Positions 16,665 through 24,105 of a stretch of DNA of 37,977 bases are shown here, piece after piece; position 1 is the stretch's first letter, and each line of letters starts with the position of its first letter. The notes under the pieces were generated by a model, which saw only the letters and a list, made by a program, of their open reading frames with translations, made no database searches and was not told the origin of the DNA. The position numbers were made by a program, and so were the translations under genes. Source of the stretch: a virus; IMG/VR virus record IMGVR_UViG_3300033143_007503, positions 1 through 37,977 of that record; one strand, given 5' to 3'.

Positions 16665-18977
16665 CTAATTCTTCAAAAATGCAGCCCCACCAGCTACCCA
16701 AGTTTTAGAATTAGCACCATAATCAGCACCAAGAGAATGTGATCCAGTAGTAGTCCGATCAGTCACCAAAATCGCCATCATCTTTAATTCATCCACAACC
16801 AAATTCGAACGGCGAATACTAGCCACACCAGTAGCAGAAGGCGAATCGATATCATCCACCATTAAGAAAACAACACTCCACGCAGCAGCGGAATTATTTA
16901 AAGTGACTGATGGATTAGTTGTTACTTGGTCTCCAGTGTTGCTGGAAGCACTATTAGCACCCCCAGAAGCTACATCATCAATAACAGCAAAAGCTATACC
17001 TTTAATAGCGATATTAGAACTATAAGTAACAGAGATAGTTTTCCTGCCGGAATCACTATCTGAAATATCATACCTATAAAAGAAAACTTCGTGCCAATTC
17101 CCTGCACCTTCTTGCTCCGAAATTGAGGCCAGTGCCTCTAGATTCATTGCATTCCCATCATACGTTATAGTAATAGCTGTCAAACCAGAGGCACTGTCCC
17201 AATAAAAACCACCTATAACCAATTTCCGATTTGTCCCAGCCGGAAGATCTATGTCCGAAGTAATTACCGCATTTCCGGATTCATCTTCAGAAGTAACCCC
17301 ATGCCGCAAAATCCCGGTAGATGGGACTAAACCAGCCGACGAATCTAATGTCATAGCAACAGTAATAATTAGGCCAGTGCTACCAATAGTTGCCGGTTGT
17401 TTAGCTGGCAAATATCGCAATTCACCCGGTGAATTCTTCCTCACTATAATATTAACATCTTCATCACCAGTATAATTATAACTAGAATAGGTAAACACAC
17501 CCAGATTATTAGCAATTCCATCAGTTATCAAGGTCTGTGTGCTAGAATTCTCAATCCGAACTTTAGCATAAGGAATCGCTATAGCATTAGAGTCTTTAAC
17601 GTTAACCGTTAAAGTTTTGGTATTAATAATAGTGGTGGTAGCACTAGTCCCATTATAATAAGTCGGGGAATCACCACCATTAATCTGAAGAGTGACCGCA
17701 CCACCAGAATTATTATAAACCGCAGCATCGGTGGTACCTGTAGAACCGTAGTCGCTATAGGAAAAACCACTTAATGTATACGTCCCAGTAGCACCAGATG
17801 GGATATAAATCGCGTGACCTGTACCACCAGAAATGAAAGAAAGATTGGAAAGGTTGGAAGTACCTTGAGCATCAGCATCGAGGAGAAGACCACCAGTCGT
17901 AGATGCAGACGTACTTGAAATAAGATTATTACTAAAATCAACATCACCCGGATCAATCTGACCACAATTCACGAAACTACACTGATCTACTTCATGACCC
18001 GATGCGTCAGCTAAATTTGAAAACGTAATAGAATTTACTAAATCCTGAAAAAGAACACTAGTCAAGGTTAAAGTATTGACATTACCCCCAGCAAAATTGC
18101 AGGTTACATAGGGTCCCGCAGACTTAATTGTGCTATTAGCAAGCACAAAATTATTCGTATAAGCAGAAGCCCCCTCTACATCAATTTTATATTTATCATT
18201 TCCTATTTCACGGGCTTCAAAAACTACAACCGCTCCATTGTCCTCAAAATAAACGTCTGCAGTCTCCGCCGAATCTCCAAATTGAAGAGGTCCTTGGACT
18301 CCATATAGGCCAGAAGACAACTCTCGAATGATCCCATAAGCTTTCCCAGTGGTTGCAGCATCAGCATCATCTGCTGCGATTTCCGAGAATTTACCTTCAG
18401 TACCTGAACCTCCTGCGGTTATCGTGAGACCCCCGTTGCCAACCCTAACCGCATCGGTGAAGCAATTCGCCACACCACCAACAGCCTTAGCAGTACCAAC
18501 ATCCCACTCACTACCAAAATCAGTAAGAGTAGTCATGACTAAGGTGTCAGTACCCACCCAAATTTTCTTATTAGTAAACGCCGCGAGTTTACTTGTATCA
18601 ATCAAAAGGCATTGATAATAAGGCTGTCCCACGTTATGTCGAAATCCAGCTTCATCACCACCAGCAAGATGATAACCAATCAAATCAGCACCATCACCAA
18701 TAACTATTCCTATCCCGCCACTGGCTGTAGGTAATGGTGAACCTTTAGATAATACCCAAACATATACTAAAATACCAGTACCTGAACCATCGATATTGCT
18801 TCCATGAGTATGATATAACCAACCTGATGTTTTACTAATGACTTGGCCTAAATGCGTGTCAAATTCGACAGGACTAGGTTCAGATGTAAATGGCGATGGG
18901 GAAACTGAACCGGTCCACCCAGTCGTTAGATCAGCTTCGTCGATTAATGTCCGATTATCAGTTACTGTAACAGCCAT
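16665..18977 (-). CDS. large fibre-like protein with beta-helix body
   Basis: A 770-aa probable receptor-binding or appendage protein. Residues 200-420 carry regularly spaced short strands with Asn and Ser turns (FSNNLISSTSAS, LDADAQGTSNLSNLSF), as in right-handed beta-helix folds. The C-terminal 220 residues (from VPSTGILRHGVTSED) form a separate lectin-like beta domain: KLVIGGFYWDSASG, ITITYDGNAM, TWVAGGAAFLKN. This is a common architecture of phage fibres and extracellular adhesins. Only a weak AGGT site lies upstream of the ATG. It follows the SPOUT-like gene by 8 bp. Confidence 0.65.
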   Translation of the reverse strand: MAVTVTDNRTLIDEADLTTGWTGSVSPSPFTSEPSPVEFDTHLGQVISKTSGWLYHTHGSNIDGSGTGILVYVWVLSKGSPLPTASGGIGIVIGDGADLIGYHLAGGDEAGFRHNVGQPYYQCLLIDTSKLAAFTNKKIWVGTDTLVMTTLTDFGSEWDVGTAKAVGGVANCFTDAVRVGNGGLTITAGGSGTEGKFSEIAADDADAATTGKAYGIIRELSSGLYGVQGPLQFGDSAETADVYFEDNGAVVVFEAREIGNDKYKIDVEGASAYTNNFVLANSTIKSAGPYVTCNFAGGNVNTLTLTSVLFQDLVNSITFSNLADASGHEVDQCSFVNCGQIDPGDVDFSNNLISSTSASTTGGLLLDADAQGTSNLSNLSFISGGTGHAIYIPSGATGTYTLSGFSYSDYGSTGTTDAAVYNNSGGAVTLQINGGDSPTYYNGTSATTTIINTKTLTVNVKDSNAIAIPYAKVRIENSSTQTLITDGIANNLGVFTYSSYNYTGDEDVNIIVRKNSPGELRYLPAKQPATIGSTGLIITVAMTLDSSAGLVPSTGILRHGVTSEDESGNAVITSDIDLPAGTNRKLVIGGFYWDSASGLTAITITYDGNAMNLEALASISEQEGAGNWHEVFFYRYDISDSDSGRKTISVTYSSNIAIKGIAFAVIDDVASGGANSASSNTGDQVTTNPSVTLNNSAAAWSVVFLMVDDIDSPSATGVASIRRSNLVVDELKMMAILVTDRTTTGSHSLGADYGANSKTWVAGGAAFLKN

Positions 18978-18985
18978 TTGCTTAC

Positions 18986-19417
18986 CTAGCTCAGCAGTTG
19001 TCTTTGTTTCATCATCCGATCATAAAGAATCAAACCAAGAGCTTGATGCCCCCACATACCACCTTCTTGGTTCGGAGTCTCTATGACGACAGAAACACGA
19101 CCTTCTTTTTTATGAGTAATTGAGGGATCGCTCTGAGAAGTCAAGCCCGTCACATATAGCACATTCTCTGGATGTTCAAAGTCTGCTAAAGGTGTCGCAC
19201 CTTTATCGGATACAAACACAACAGTTAATTCCGAATTTTCTTCAAAGACCGTATCCAGATCGGGACGTTCTGTAACTCTATTATTGTCAATTCCTGATAT
19301 AGGGACCATGATGATTTCATCTGTCCCAAAATCTTCAAGCAAGTATTGATAGAGATCGACCTCTTTGATAGGGGTCATCCAGAATCTTTCCCAATAACTT
19401 ACAGTTTTCACAGTCAT
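18986..19417 (-). CDS. possible SPOUT/TrmH-like methyltransferase
   Basis: A 143-aa protein whose second half resembles the SPOUT RNA methyltransferase core. The phrase LADFEHPENVLYVTG matches the common FxHPENAxYxxG segment. The near-C-terminal GHQALGLILYDRMMK matches the knot-closing LNLAxAxxIVLYDR. It is shorter than usual (about 180-230 aa), and the N-terminal sequence is divergent, so activity is uncertain. The start is placed at the second ATG (19417) because AGGAG lies 7 nt upstream. It precedes the 770-aa fibre gene in the operon. An RNA target is inferred only from the family. Confidence 0.4.
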   Translation of the reverse strand: MTVKTVSYWERFWMTPIKEVDLYQYLLEDFGTDEIIMVPISGIDNNRVTERPDLDTVFEENSELTVVFVSDKGATPLADFEHPENVLYVTGLTSQSDPSITHKKEGRVSVVIETPNQEGGMWGHQALGLILYDRMMKQRQLLS

Positions 19418-19451
19418 ATTCATTCTCCTATGATAAGTTTGATGTTGAGAA

Positions 19452-19459
19452 TATTTATA
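19452..19459 (-). promoter_or_regulatory. TATAAATA late-promoter-like box
   Basis: The minus strand reads TATAAATA about 35 nt upstream of the gene starting at 19417. This equals the T4 late promoter core. It overlaps the 3' end of the preceding gene. It is the only exact copy I noticed upstream of a gene in this window, so chance is possible. Confidence 0.25.
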
Positions 19460-20099
19460 TGATTGGGACTAGATCTGATTCATGCCATACTATGGGATGT
19501 CGCCATTCCTTGGGATGAACAGCTCTCGATGGGTGGTGGAATCCACCAGCTTCTATATGCAGATCACTCTCATAAACAAATAATACTGATATTGAATCTT
19601 GATTCCCATCCGTAGCCCGACGCCATCCGAATATATGAATTATTTCAACAATATCCTGTCCGGGTCGCATAGCAGTTCTTTTACGGTAAAAGAACATCTG
19701 TCCAGGCACAAGATCTTGTGAGCATAATATTTTACTGGTTGAATCAACCATAGAAAATCGTCTTAAATTCTCTCTTGATAATTTATCAACAGTTTGTTCT
19801 TCACCACTATCAAATTGGGTGATTATTGAACCATCTGCGTATTGAGCAACCCAACATAATTTATTAGTATGAAAATAATTAGATGCTGCTGGGTTTGCGT
19901 CTGGTGTTAATGTGACAGGATTTGCTCCATCTATCCCATCTATATTCGCTATGATAGGATGATACCCATCTTTAGATGACATCACAGGAGACTTAATTTC
20001 TGTGATGTGCACATTACCATCGTCGTCAACAACAACATTTGGTGGTATTACGGATGGGTCTACAGGAGCAGACCATTTACGAATCGAGATTTTTGACAT
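19455..20099 (-). CDS. hypothetical structural-block protein
   Basis: Unrecognised 214-aa protein. The N-terminal 40 residues (KWSAPVDPSVIPPNVVVDDD) look like an extended arm. The rest is beta-rich and ends in a His-rich segment (EAGGFHHPSRAVHPKEWRHP). Four His and two Trp in the last 35 residues could form a metal-binding site. GGAGG lies 6 nt before ATG. No family is recognised. Confidence 0.55.
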   Translation of the reverse strand: MSKISIRKWSAPVDPSVIPPNVVVDDDGNVHITEIKSPVMSSKDGYHPIIANIDGIDGANPVTLTPDANPAASNYFHTNKLCWVAQYADGSIITQFDSGEEQTVDKLSRENLRRFSMVDSTSKILCSQDLVPGQMFFYRKRTAMRPGQDIVEIIHIFGWRRATDGNQDSISVLFVYESDLHIEAGGFHHPSRAVHPKEWRHPIVWHESDLVPII

Positions 20100-20131
20100 T
20101 GATTCCTCCGAGATTATATACTCTCGAAGGA

Positions 20132-20455
20132 TTATACTTCAACTTCAAATTCTTCTACTTCTACGCCATCTCGTTCTAAGATATCTTTCTTCAACCTAGT
20201 GGCGTCTTCTTTTAACTTTTCAGCCATATTATCGGTAGCGAGATCTGATACAGATACCCAAAGACATTTCCCGTTTTCGCCACGTCCATCACAAGTATGG
20301 CCGCCAATGTCTTCAGCAAATTCTAGCCCAACTTGCTTGCTGGTTCCAGTGGATAAAACAATTATCTTACCTTTAAGTGGTGGATTTCCGCCACGGATCA
20401 CACGTGGATGGATACACCAATATTCATCGCCTTTTTTGATTTTTAATGATGTCAT
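20132..20455 (-). CDS. small SH3-like domain protein
   Basis: A 107-aa protein. Residues 28-68 (GKIIVLSTGTSKQVGLEFAE, then GGHTCDGRGENGKCLWVSVS) resemble a small SH3-like/CAP-Gly-type barrel found in phage hypotheticals, with the pattern GxV, GVEF, GH-C-G, WV. A charged helix (residues 77-100) follows. AAGGA precedes the ATG. Two Cys might bind metal. The domain call is tentative. Confidence 0.5.
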   Translation of the reverse strand: MTSLKIKKGDEYWCIHPRVIRGGNPPLKGKIIVLSTGTSKQVGLEFAEDIGGHTCDGRGENGKCLWVSVSDLATDNMAEKLKEDATRLKKDILERDGVEVEEFEVEV

Positions 20456-20464
20456 AGCACTTCC

Positions 20465-21013
20465 TTATGTTTCGTCGTATAACCAAGTAAAGGTCTCTTG
20501 GGCAGTGTTTCCAGCATTAGCGGTGGTTCCGATAGTTAACTGATAAACGACGAAATGCCCGAGGTCTCCAGTAGTTGTTATAGAACCAGTAACAGCCATG
20601 GGGGAACCAGATGTGCGTGTGAAAGCATCGGCGAGCAATGTGGTATTAATTTGGGTGAAATTAGTAACATTTAGAGTATCGCCGGTAGAACCTGGAGTCC
20701 CAGCTGCTTGTGTGTAAGCAGAAGCAGTTGTTGCTTTAGCCGCAACACCAGTACCAAAATTATTTGCACCATCGGTATGCCAACGAACATTGTCAATAGT
20801 CCCAGATGGAGCTAGATCAACAGACAATCTAGTACATACCCAATACGAATAATTATTACCAGCCCCAGGAATTTTAATAGGATTGGAACTAGTACCAACG
20901 GTAGCTTCATGAACATCCTGTGCGTTAGCCACAGTGTTGATAGAAGTAATATCAGTCTTTGTTTCAGAACCAGAAGATCCGGTCCAACGTCTAATCGTAA
21001 CTGTTGCGGCCAT
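20465..21013 (-). CDS. beta-rich virion protein
   Basis: A 182-aa Thr/Ser/Ala-rich beta protein. The start ATVTIRRWTGSSGSETKTDI and the middle phrase SYWVCTRLSVDLAPSGTIDN are typical of phage capsid-decoration or minor structural proteins. There is no signal peptide. GGAG lies 7 nt before ATG 21013. It is separated from the upstream gene by a strong hairpin terminator, so it probably heads its own transcription unit. Confidence 0.6.
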   Translation of the reverse strand: MAATVTIRRWTGSSGSETKTDITSINTVANAQDVHEATVGTSSNPIKIPGAGNNYSYWVCTRLSVDLAPSGTIDNVRWHTDGANNFGTGVAAKATTASAYTQAAGTPGSTGDTLNVTNFTQINTTLLADAFTRTSGSPMAVTGSITTTGDLGHFVVYQLTIGTTANAGNTAQETFTWLYDET

Positions 21014-21115
21014 TTATATGCTCCATTAAGTATTCTAATGTAGCTTTGACAAAAACTAATTATAAAACATAAAACATGTCTGGTTAGAATAACTAATACT
21101 ATCGCTAATATATAT

Positions 21116-21150
21116 AAAAACAGCCTGGATATTATACCCAGGCTGTTTTT
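21116..21150. terminator. bidirectional Rho-independent terminator
   Basis: The 8-bp GC-rich stem CAGCCTGG/CCAGGCTG is flanked by AAAAA on the left and TTTTT on the right, so it can terminate on either strand. It lies just after the minus-strand gene ending at 21165 and separates it from the next gene. Confidence 0.8.
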
Positions 21151-21164
21151 AACTAACAGCAATT

Positions 21165-21566
21165 TTAATTGTTAACTGCTGACAAATCTCGAGCATCCTG
21201 ATGAAGATCTCCACTGAGACCGACAACAGTATTATTCAAGAACATGTCATGCCCAATTTGGAATGCAAAGTCAACATCAGGAACATTGCCCTGAGCATTC
21301 GCAAAACTAATCTGATCAGCAAGACCGATAACAATCGGGAAGCCTCGATCAGAATCAAATCGTGCTTGTCCCATGTATGGGCTGAAATCGGCAACACTCG
21401 TGTCACGCGATTTCACCTCAACTAGGATTTCCTCCGCAGGAATGCTCATGATAAGCGGGCGAAGTCGCTTAATCAAAGCCGCCACAGATTCATGGCGATG
21501 CATTTGACGAAAACTTCGAATCCTACGAAAGACTGTGATGTCTGTATTGGCAGGTTGTGCAGCCAT
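21165..21566 (-). CDS. hypothetical protein with own terminator
   Basis: Unrecognised 133-aa protein. The N-terminus (FRRIRSFRQMHRHESVAALI) is strongly basic and helical; the second half is acidic to neutral with the phrase DFSPYMGQARFDSDRGFPIV. GGGAG precedes ATG, and a terminator follows immediately, suggesting a single-gene late unit, possibly strongly expressed. It may be a small capsid or head protein, but nothing fixes this. Confidence 0.55.
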   Translation of the reverse strand: MAAQPANTDITVFRRIRSFRQMHRHESVAALIKRLRPLIMSIPAEEILVEVKSRDTSVADFSPYMGQARFDSDRGFPIVIGLADQISFANAQGNVPDVDFAFQIGHDMFLNNTVVGLSGDLHQDARDLSAVNN

Positions 21567-21672
21567 GTTTCAAACTCCCGCAAAAGTAAAATAAAACGTG
21601 TCGCTTTTCAAATTTCTATAACTATATTTGACTCAATATAAAGGAGTGAATTGTGCTAATTGCTAATTAGAA

Positions 21673-22443
21673 TTACAACATCTTAAGGGTATGTTGGAGT
21701 TTTTGTTCAAACCATTGATGCATAGATGCGGCTTCTGGCTCTGGTTTCCATCGTTCTTCTAATTCTTCATCTTCTTCATATCTTTTTTCGAGTTCATCTA
21801 TATATTCTTCATCTCCCTCTCTAAATTCTAGATCAAACTCATCCATCATATCTATAGCCGCACCGTCTAAAGATTCATTACCGTACGTCCCATAATTTTC
21901 CCACCACGTCTTTATAGGTGTAACCTGATTAGGATCTACAGGACTTGTATAATTGGCAATATATGATGGTAATTCGCCCTTGAAAATATGAGCATAATTA
22001 TTATCTGAACCAAACAGTTCAAGATAATCACCATCATCTATGACCTCCATCATAGACCCGCCTATTTTTACCGGTGTGCCATCGACAGCAGCTTTTTGGA
22101 GTTTTATAAATAAATTGGGGTGCATTTGACCAGTAAAATAAGCATCCTCCTCTGACCCAAATCCTTCCAATCTGCCGAGAGATTTAGTTAATCCAGCAGC
22201 TTTGCTGACCTTTTTAAATTGTGATATTAATTCTGGGACACCACCCGTGCCATAATGCGTACCAGTCGCAACAGTATATTGGATAGGCATAGAACCAGAC
22301 GCTATTTTTTGAGCAACTTCTGATGTTACACCACTAGCAGTGAGGAATTTAACTAATGGAGATACTGATGCGGCAACACTTGCCGATTGTTTTAAAAAGT
22401 CTCGCCGTGAAATATCATTTTCAACAATTGATTGCAATTTCAT
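21673..22443 (-). CDS. protein with Tat-like motif and [I]xE leader
   Basis: A 256-aa protein of unknown function. ATG 22443 (MKLQSIVE) is chosen because GGAG lies 7 nt upstream; the longer frame from 22506 runs into the tRNA-like element. Residues 12-18 are SRRDFLK, a textbook twin-arginine export motif, followed by an Ala/Ser/Val stretch. The first eight residues also resemble the MKLxxIxE leaders of the putative internal proteins at 24106 and 25206. The two readings compete: Tat export, or a capsid-targeting leader cut after IVE. The C-terminal 60 residues are very acidic (EFREGDEEYIDELEKRYEED). Confidence 0.6.
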   Translation of the reverse strand: MKLQSIVENDISRRDFLKQSASVAASVSPLVKFLTASGVTSEVAQKIASGSMPIQYTVATGTHYGTGGVPELISQFKKVSKAAGLTKSLGRLEGFGSEEDAYFTGQMHPNLFIKLQKAAVDGTPVKIGGSMMEVIDDGDYLELFGSDNNYAHIFKGELPSYIANYTSPVDPNQVTPIKTWWENYGTYGNESLDGAAIDMMDEFDLEFREGDEEYIDELEKRYEEDEELEERWKPEPEAASMHQWFEQKLQHTLKML

Positions 22444-22479
22444 ATTTATTCTCCACCATATTTTTGAGGTAAAGAATAA

Positions 22480-22616
22480 TGGTCCTGGCAGGAATCGAAC
22501 CTGCAATGCTGTTAATTCTCCGTGACTTACAGAATACTACCGCACGGATGGGATTATCTCGGCGGCTCTTAAACAGCGGAGAGCAACTCCCGCGTATACC
22601 ACTTCGCCACAGGACC
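22480..22616 (-). tRNA. aberrant 137-nt tRNA-like element
   Basis: Minus-strand ends pair as a perfect 7-bp acceptor (GGTCCTG/CAGGACC, then A). A Leu/Ser-type D-arm (GCG, loop AAGTGGTATA, CGC) and a canonical T-arm (GCAGG, TTCGATT, CCTGC) are present. Between them lie 87 nt instead of about 33. One reading: a cramped anticodon arm GGAG-TTGCT-CTCC (GCT would be Ser) followed by a giant variable arm. That arm would be closed by GCTGTT(T)AA/TTAACAGC and contain hairpin TCCGTG/CACGGA. No normal 7-nt anticodon loop can be drawn. It could be a damaged tRNA or a tRNA-mimicking RNA. Confidence 0.55.
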
Positions 22617-22622
22617 ATACGC

Positions 22623-22656
22623 AATAACCCCTGCCCAATAATGGACAAGGGTTATT
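22623..22656. terminator. imperfect hairpin upstream of tRNA-like element
   Basis: A stem of 13 pairs with two mismatches (AATAACCC/GGGTTATT plus an inner CCA/TGG part, loop ATAA) lies between the Cys-repeat gene and the tRNA-like element. It may terminate the former or mark RNA processing. Confidence 0.45.
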
Positions 22657-22678
22657 ATAAATGATTACAGCAATATGT

Positions 22679-23059
22679 TTAATTGCAGCAACCACGAACC
22701 AAACCGCGACGAACCAAACCACGACGAGCCAAACCGCGAACCCTAACTCTAGGGAACAAAACGGGTCGTTCTCTGACAATGAGTGTTTCACGAGCACAAC
22801 AAGCACCCAAAGGACGAATCCTAAGTACTCTAGTTCTTGTCAAAATGGCACAATCACCCTTTTGGACACAATCGCCCTTTTGGACACAATCGCCCTTTTG
22901 GACACAATCGCCCTTCTGGACACAATCGGCCTTCTGGACACAATCGGCCTTCTGGACAGCACACCCGCTCTTTTGAACAGGACAACACTCACCAGCGACA
23001 CTCAGACACGGCAGAAGCAATAACATTGTAACTGCCAACGCAAAAACCAATCCCTTCAT
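22679..23059 (-). CDS. secreted Cys-rich hexapeptide-repeat protein
   Basis: A 126-aa protein with a clear Sec signal peptide: MKG, then hydrophobic LVFALAVTMLLLLPCLSVA, with probable cleavage before GECC. The mature part holds six to seven tandem hexapeptides of the form C-V-Q-K-G/A-D (about residues 31-70), encoded by an 18-bp DNA repeat. A basic tail with VRGLARRGLVRRGLVRG ends in CCN. CC pairs at both ends and one Cys per repeat suggest a disulphide-rich or metal-binding surface protein. AGGAG lies upstream. Opposite-strand ORFs here are shadows of the repeat. The role is unknown. Confidence 0.65.
   Translation of the reverse strand: MKGLVFALAVTMLLLLPCLSVAGECCPVQKSGCAVQKADCVQKADCVQKGDCVQKGDCVQKGDCVQKGDCAILTRTRVLRIRPLGACCARETLIVRERPVLFPRVRVRGLARRGLVRRGLVRGCCN
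22847..22971. repeat. 18-bp tandem repeat within the Cys-repeat gene
   Basis: About seven head-to-tail copies of GGACACAATCGCCCTTTT and variants (C for T, G for C), starting near 22847, 22864, 22882, 22900, 22918, 22936 and 22954. It is in frame with the coding sequence (six residues per unit), so it is a coding minisatellite and not a CRISPR. Copy number may vary by slippage. Confidence 0.85.
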
Positions 23060-23195
23060 AACTCTCTTCTCCTAATCAAACAAATTGAACTTGACAAAGC
23101 ATCCGTTTATTTACTTTTGACTAACTATTTGATAGCCGACCTATTTCAAAAATACATCATAAAATCAGATCCAATACAGTATAGAGGAATTATTC

Positions 23196-24083
23196 ATGAA
23201 AAAAGTTATTGTAACCGGTGGGTGTGGCTTCATCGGGACCCATCTAGTCCGTGAACTCGCACGACTCGGCCATCAGGTCATCGTGATCGACGACCAATCC
23301 TCCGGACGTACAACAATTGAAGAAGTCGGCTATCATATTTGTAGTATTTGTGACAACATAGAATGGATATTCAAAGATGTCGATTGCGTTTTTCATTTGG
23401 CTGCAGCAGCACGAATCCAAGAATCAATCGAAAACCCAAAACATGCAACTAAAATCAACGTGCTGGGTACCGTCAATGTGCTTGAAGCATGTAGACTCCA
23501 CAATGTACCACGATTCATCAACTCAGCCTCGTCCTCAGTCTACGGATCAACGGATCAATTCCCGACTCACGAAAACGTCAAAACAAATTGTCTCAGCCCA
23601 TATGCTGCCTCAAAGTTAGCAGCAGAAGAAATGATTCATTGCTATGCCAAAGTATATGGTATCGAAGCATTTAATCTCCGATATTTCAATGTTTTTGGAG
23701 AAAATAGCACAGTCAATGGCCCGAATTCATTAGTAGTCGGTCTTTTCTTAGACCAATTCAAAAATGGCGAAGCACTGACAGTAATCGGAGACGGTAATAG
23801 CCGCCGTGATTACATTTATGTCGGCGATGTGGTGGATGCTAACATAAGGGCGATGGATGCAAAACCAGTAGTATTAAGTGATGTTATAAATATCGGCTCC
23901 GAACAACACGTCTCCGCCTTAGAGATCGCACAATCTATCTCCACCAATCTCGTTTTTATTCCCCCCAGAATCAATGAAGCAAAACAGACACTTGCCGACG
24001 CAACACGAGCAAAACAAATCCTCGGATGGGAAACAAAGACACTGGTCCTAGATTGGATCCAATCATACCTTCGCACGCACTAG
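23196..24083 (+). CDS. NAD-dependent sugar-nucleotide epimerase/dehydratase
   Basis: Extended short-chain dehydrogenase, GalE-like, which remodels UDP- or other nucleotide sugars. Residues 7-14 TGGCGFIG form the NAD Rossmann glycine motif. Catalytic Ser lies in NSASSSVYG (about residues 109-117), and Tyr/Lys in YAASK (136-140). At 295 aa it is slightly short for GalE (about 330). GAGGA precedes the ATG. It is the first gene of a plus-strand run with two possible internal-protein genes. It may provide sugars for virion, host-surface or DNA modification; the exact substrate cannot be read. Confidence 0.9.
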   Translation: MKKVIVTGGCGFIGTHLVRELARLGHQVIVIDDQSSGRTTIEEVGYHICSICDNIEWIFKDVDCVFHLAAAARIQESIENPKHATKINVLGTVNVLEACRLHNVPRFINSASSSVYGSTDQFPTHENVKTNCLSPYAASKLAAEEMIHCYAKVYGIEAFNLRYFNVFGENSTVNGPNSLVVGLFLDQFKNGEALTVIGDGNSRRDYIYVGDVVDANIRAMDAKPVVLSDVINIGSEQHVSALEIAQSISTNLVFIPPRINEAKQTLADATRAKQILGWETKTLVLDWIQSYLRTH

Positions 24084-24105
24084 GGTATTTCAAAAATACT
24101 ATATC

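Noticed and set aside
22847-22971. CRISPR-like array
   Set aside because: The repeats are 18 bp, contiguous without spacers, and in frame with a coding sequence.
22661-23031. Plus-strand ORFs with repeated LLDTIAL- or HNRPFG-type peptides
   Set aside because: They are shadows of the 18-bp repeat; the minus-strand frame has a signal peptide and a good ribosome site.
23091-23125. TTGACA as a sigma70 promoter ahead of the epimerase
   Set aside because: No TATAAT-like box at 16-18 nt; the 136-bp divergent gap shows nothing else I can support.
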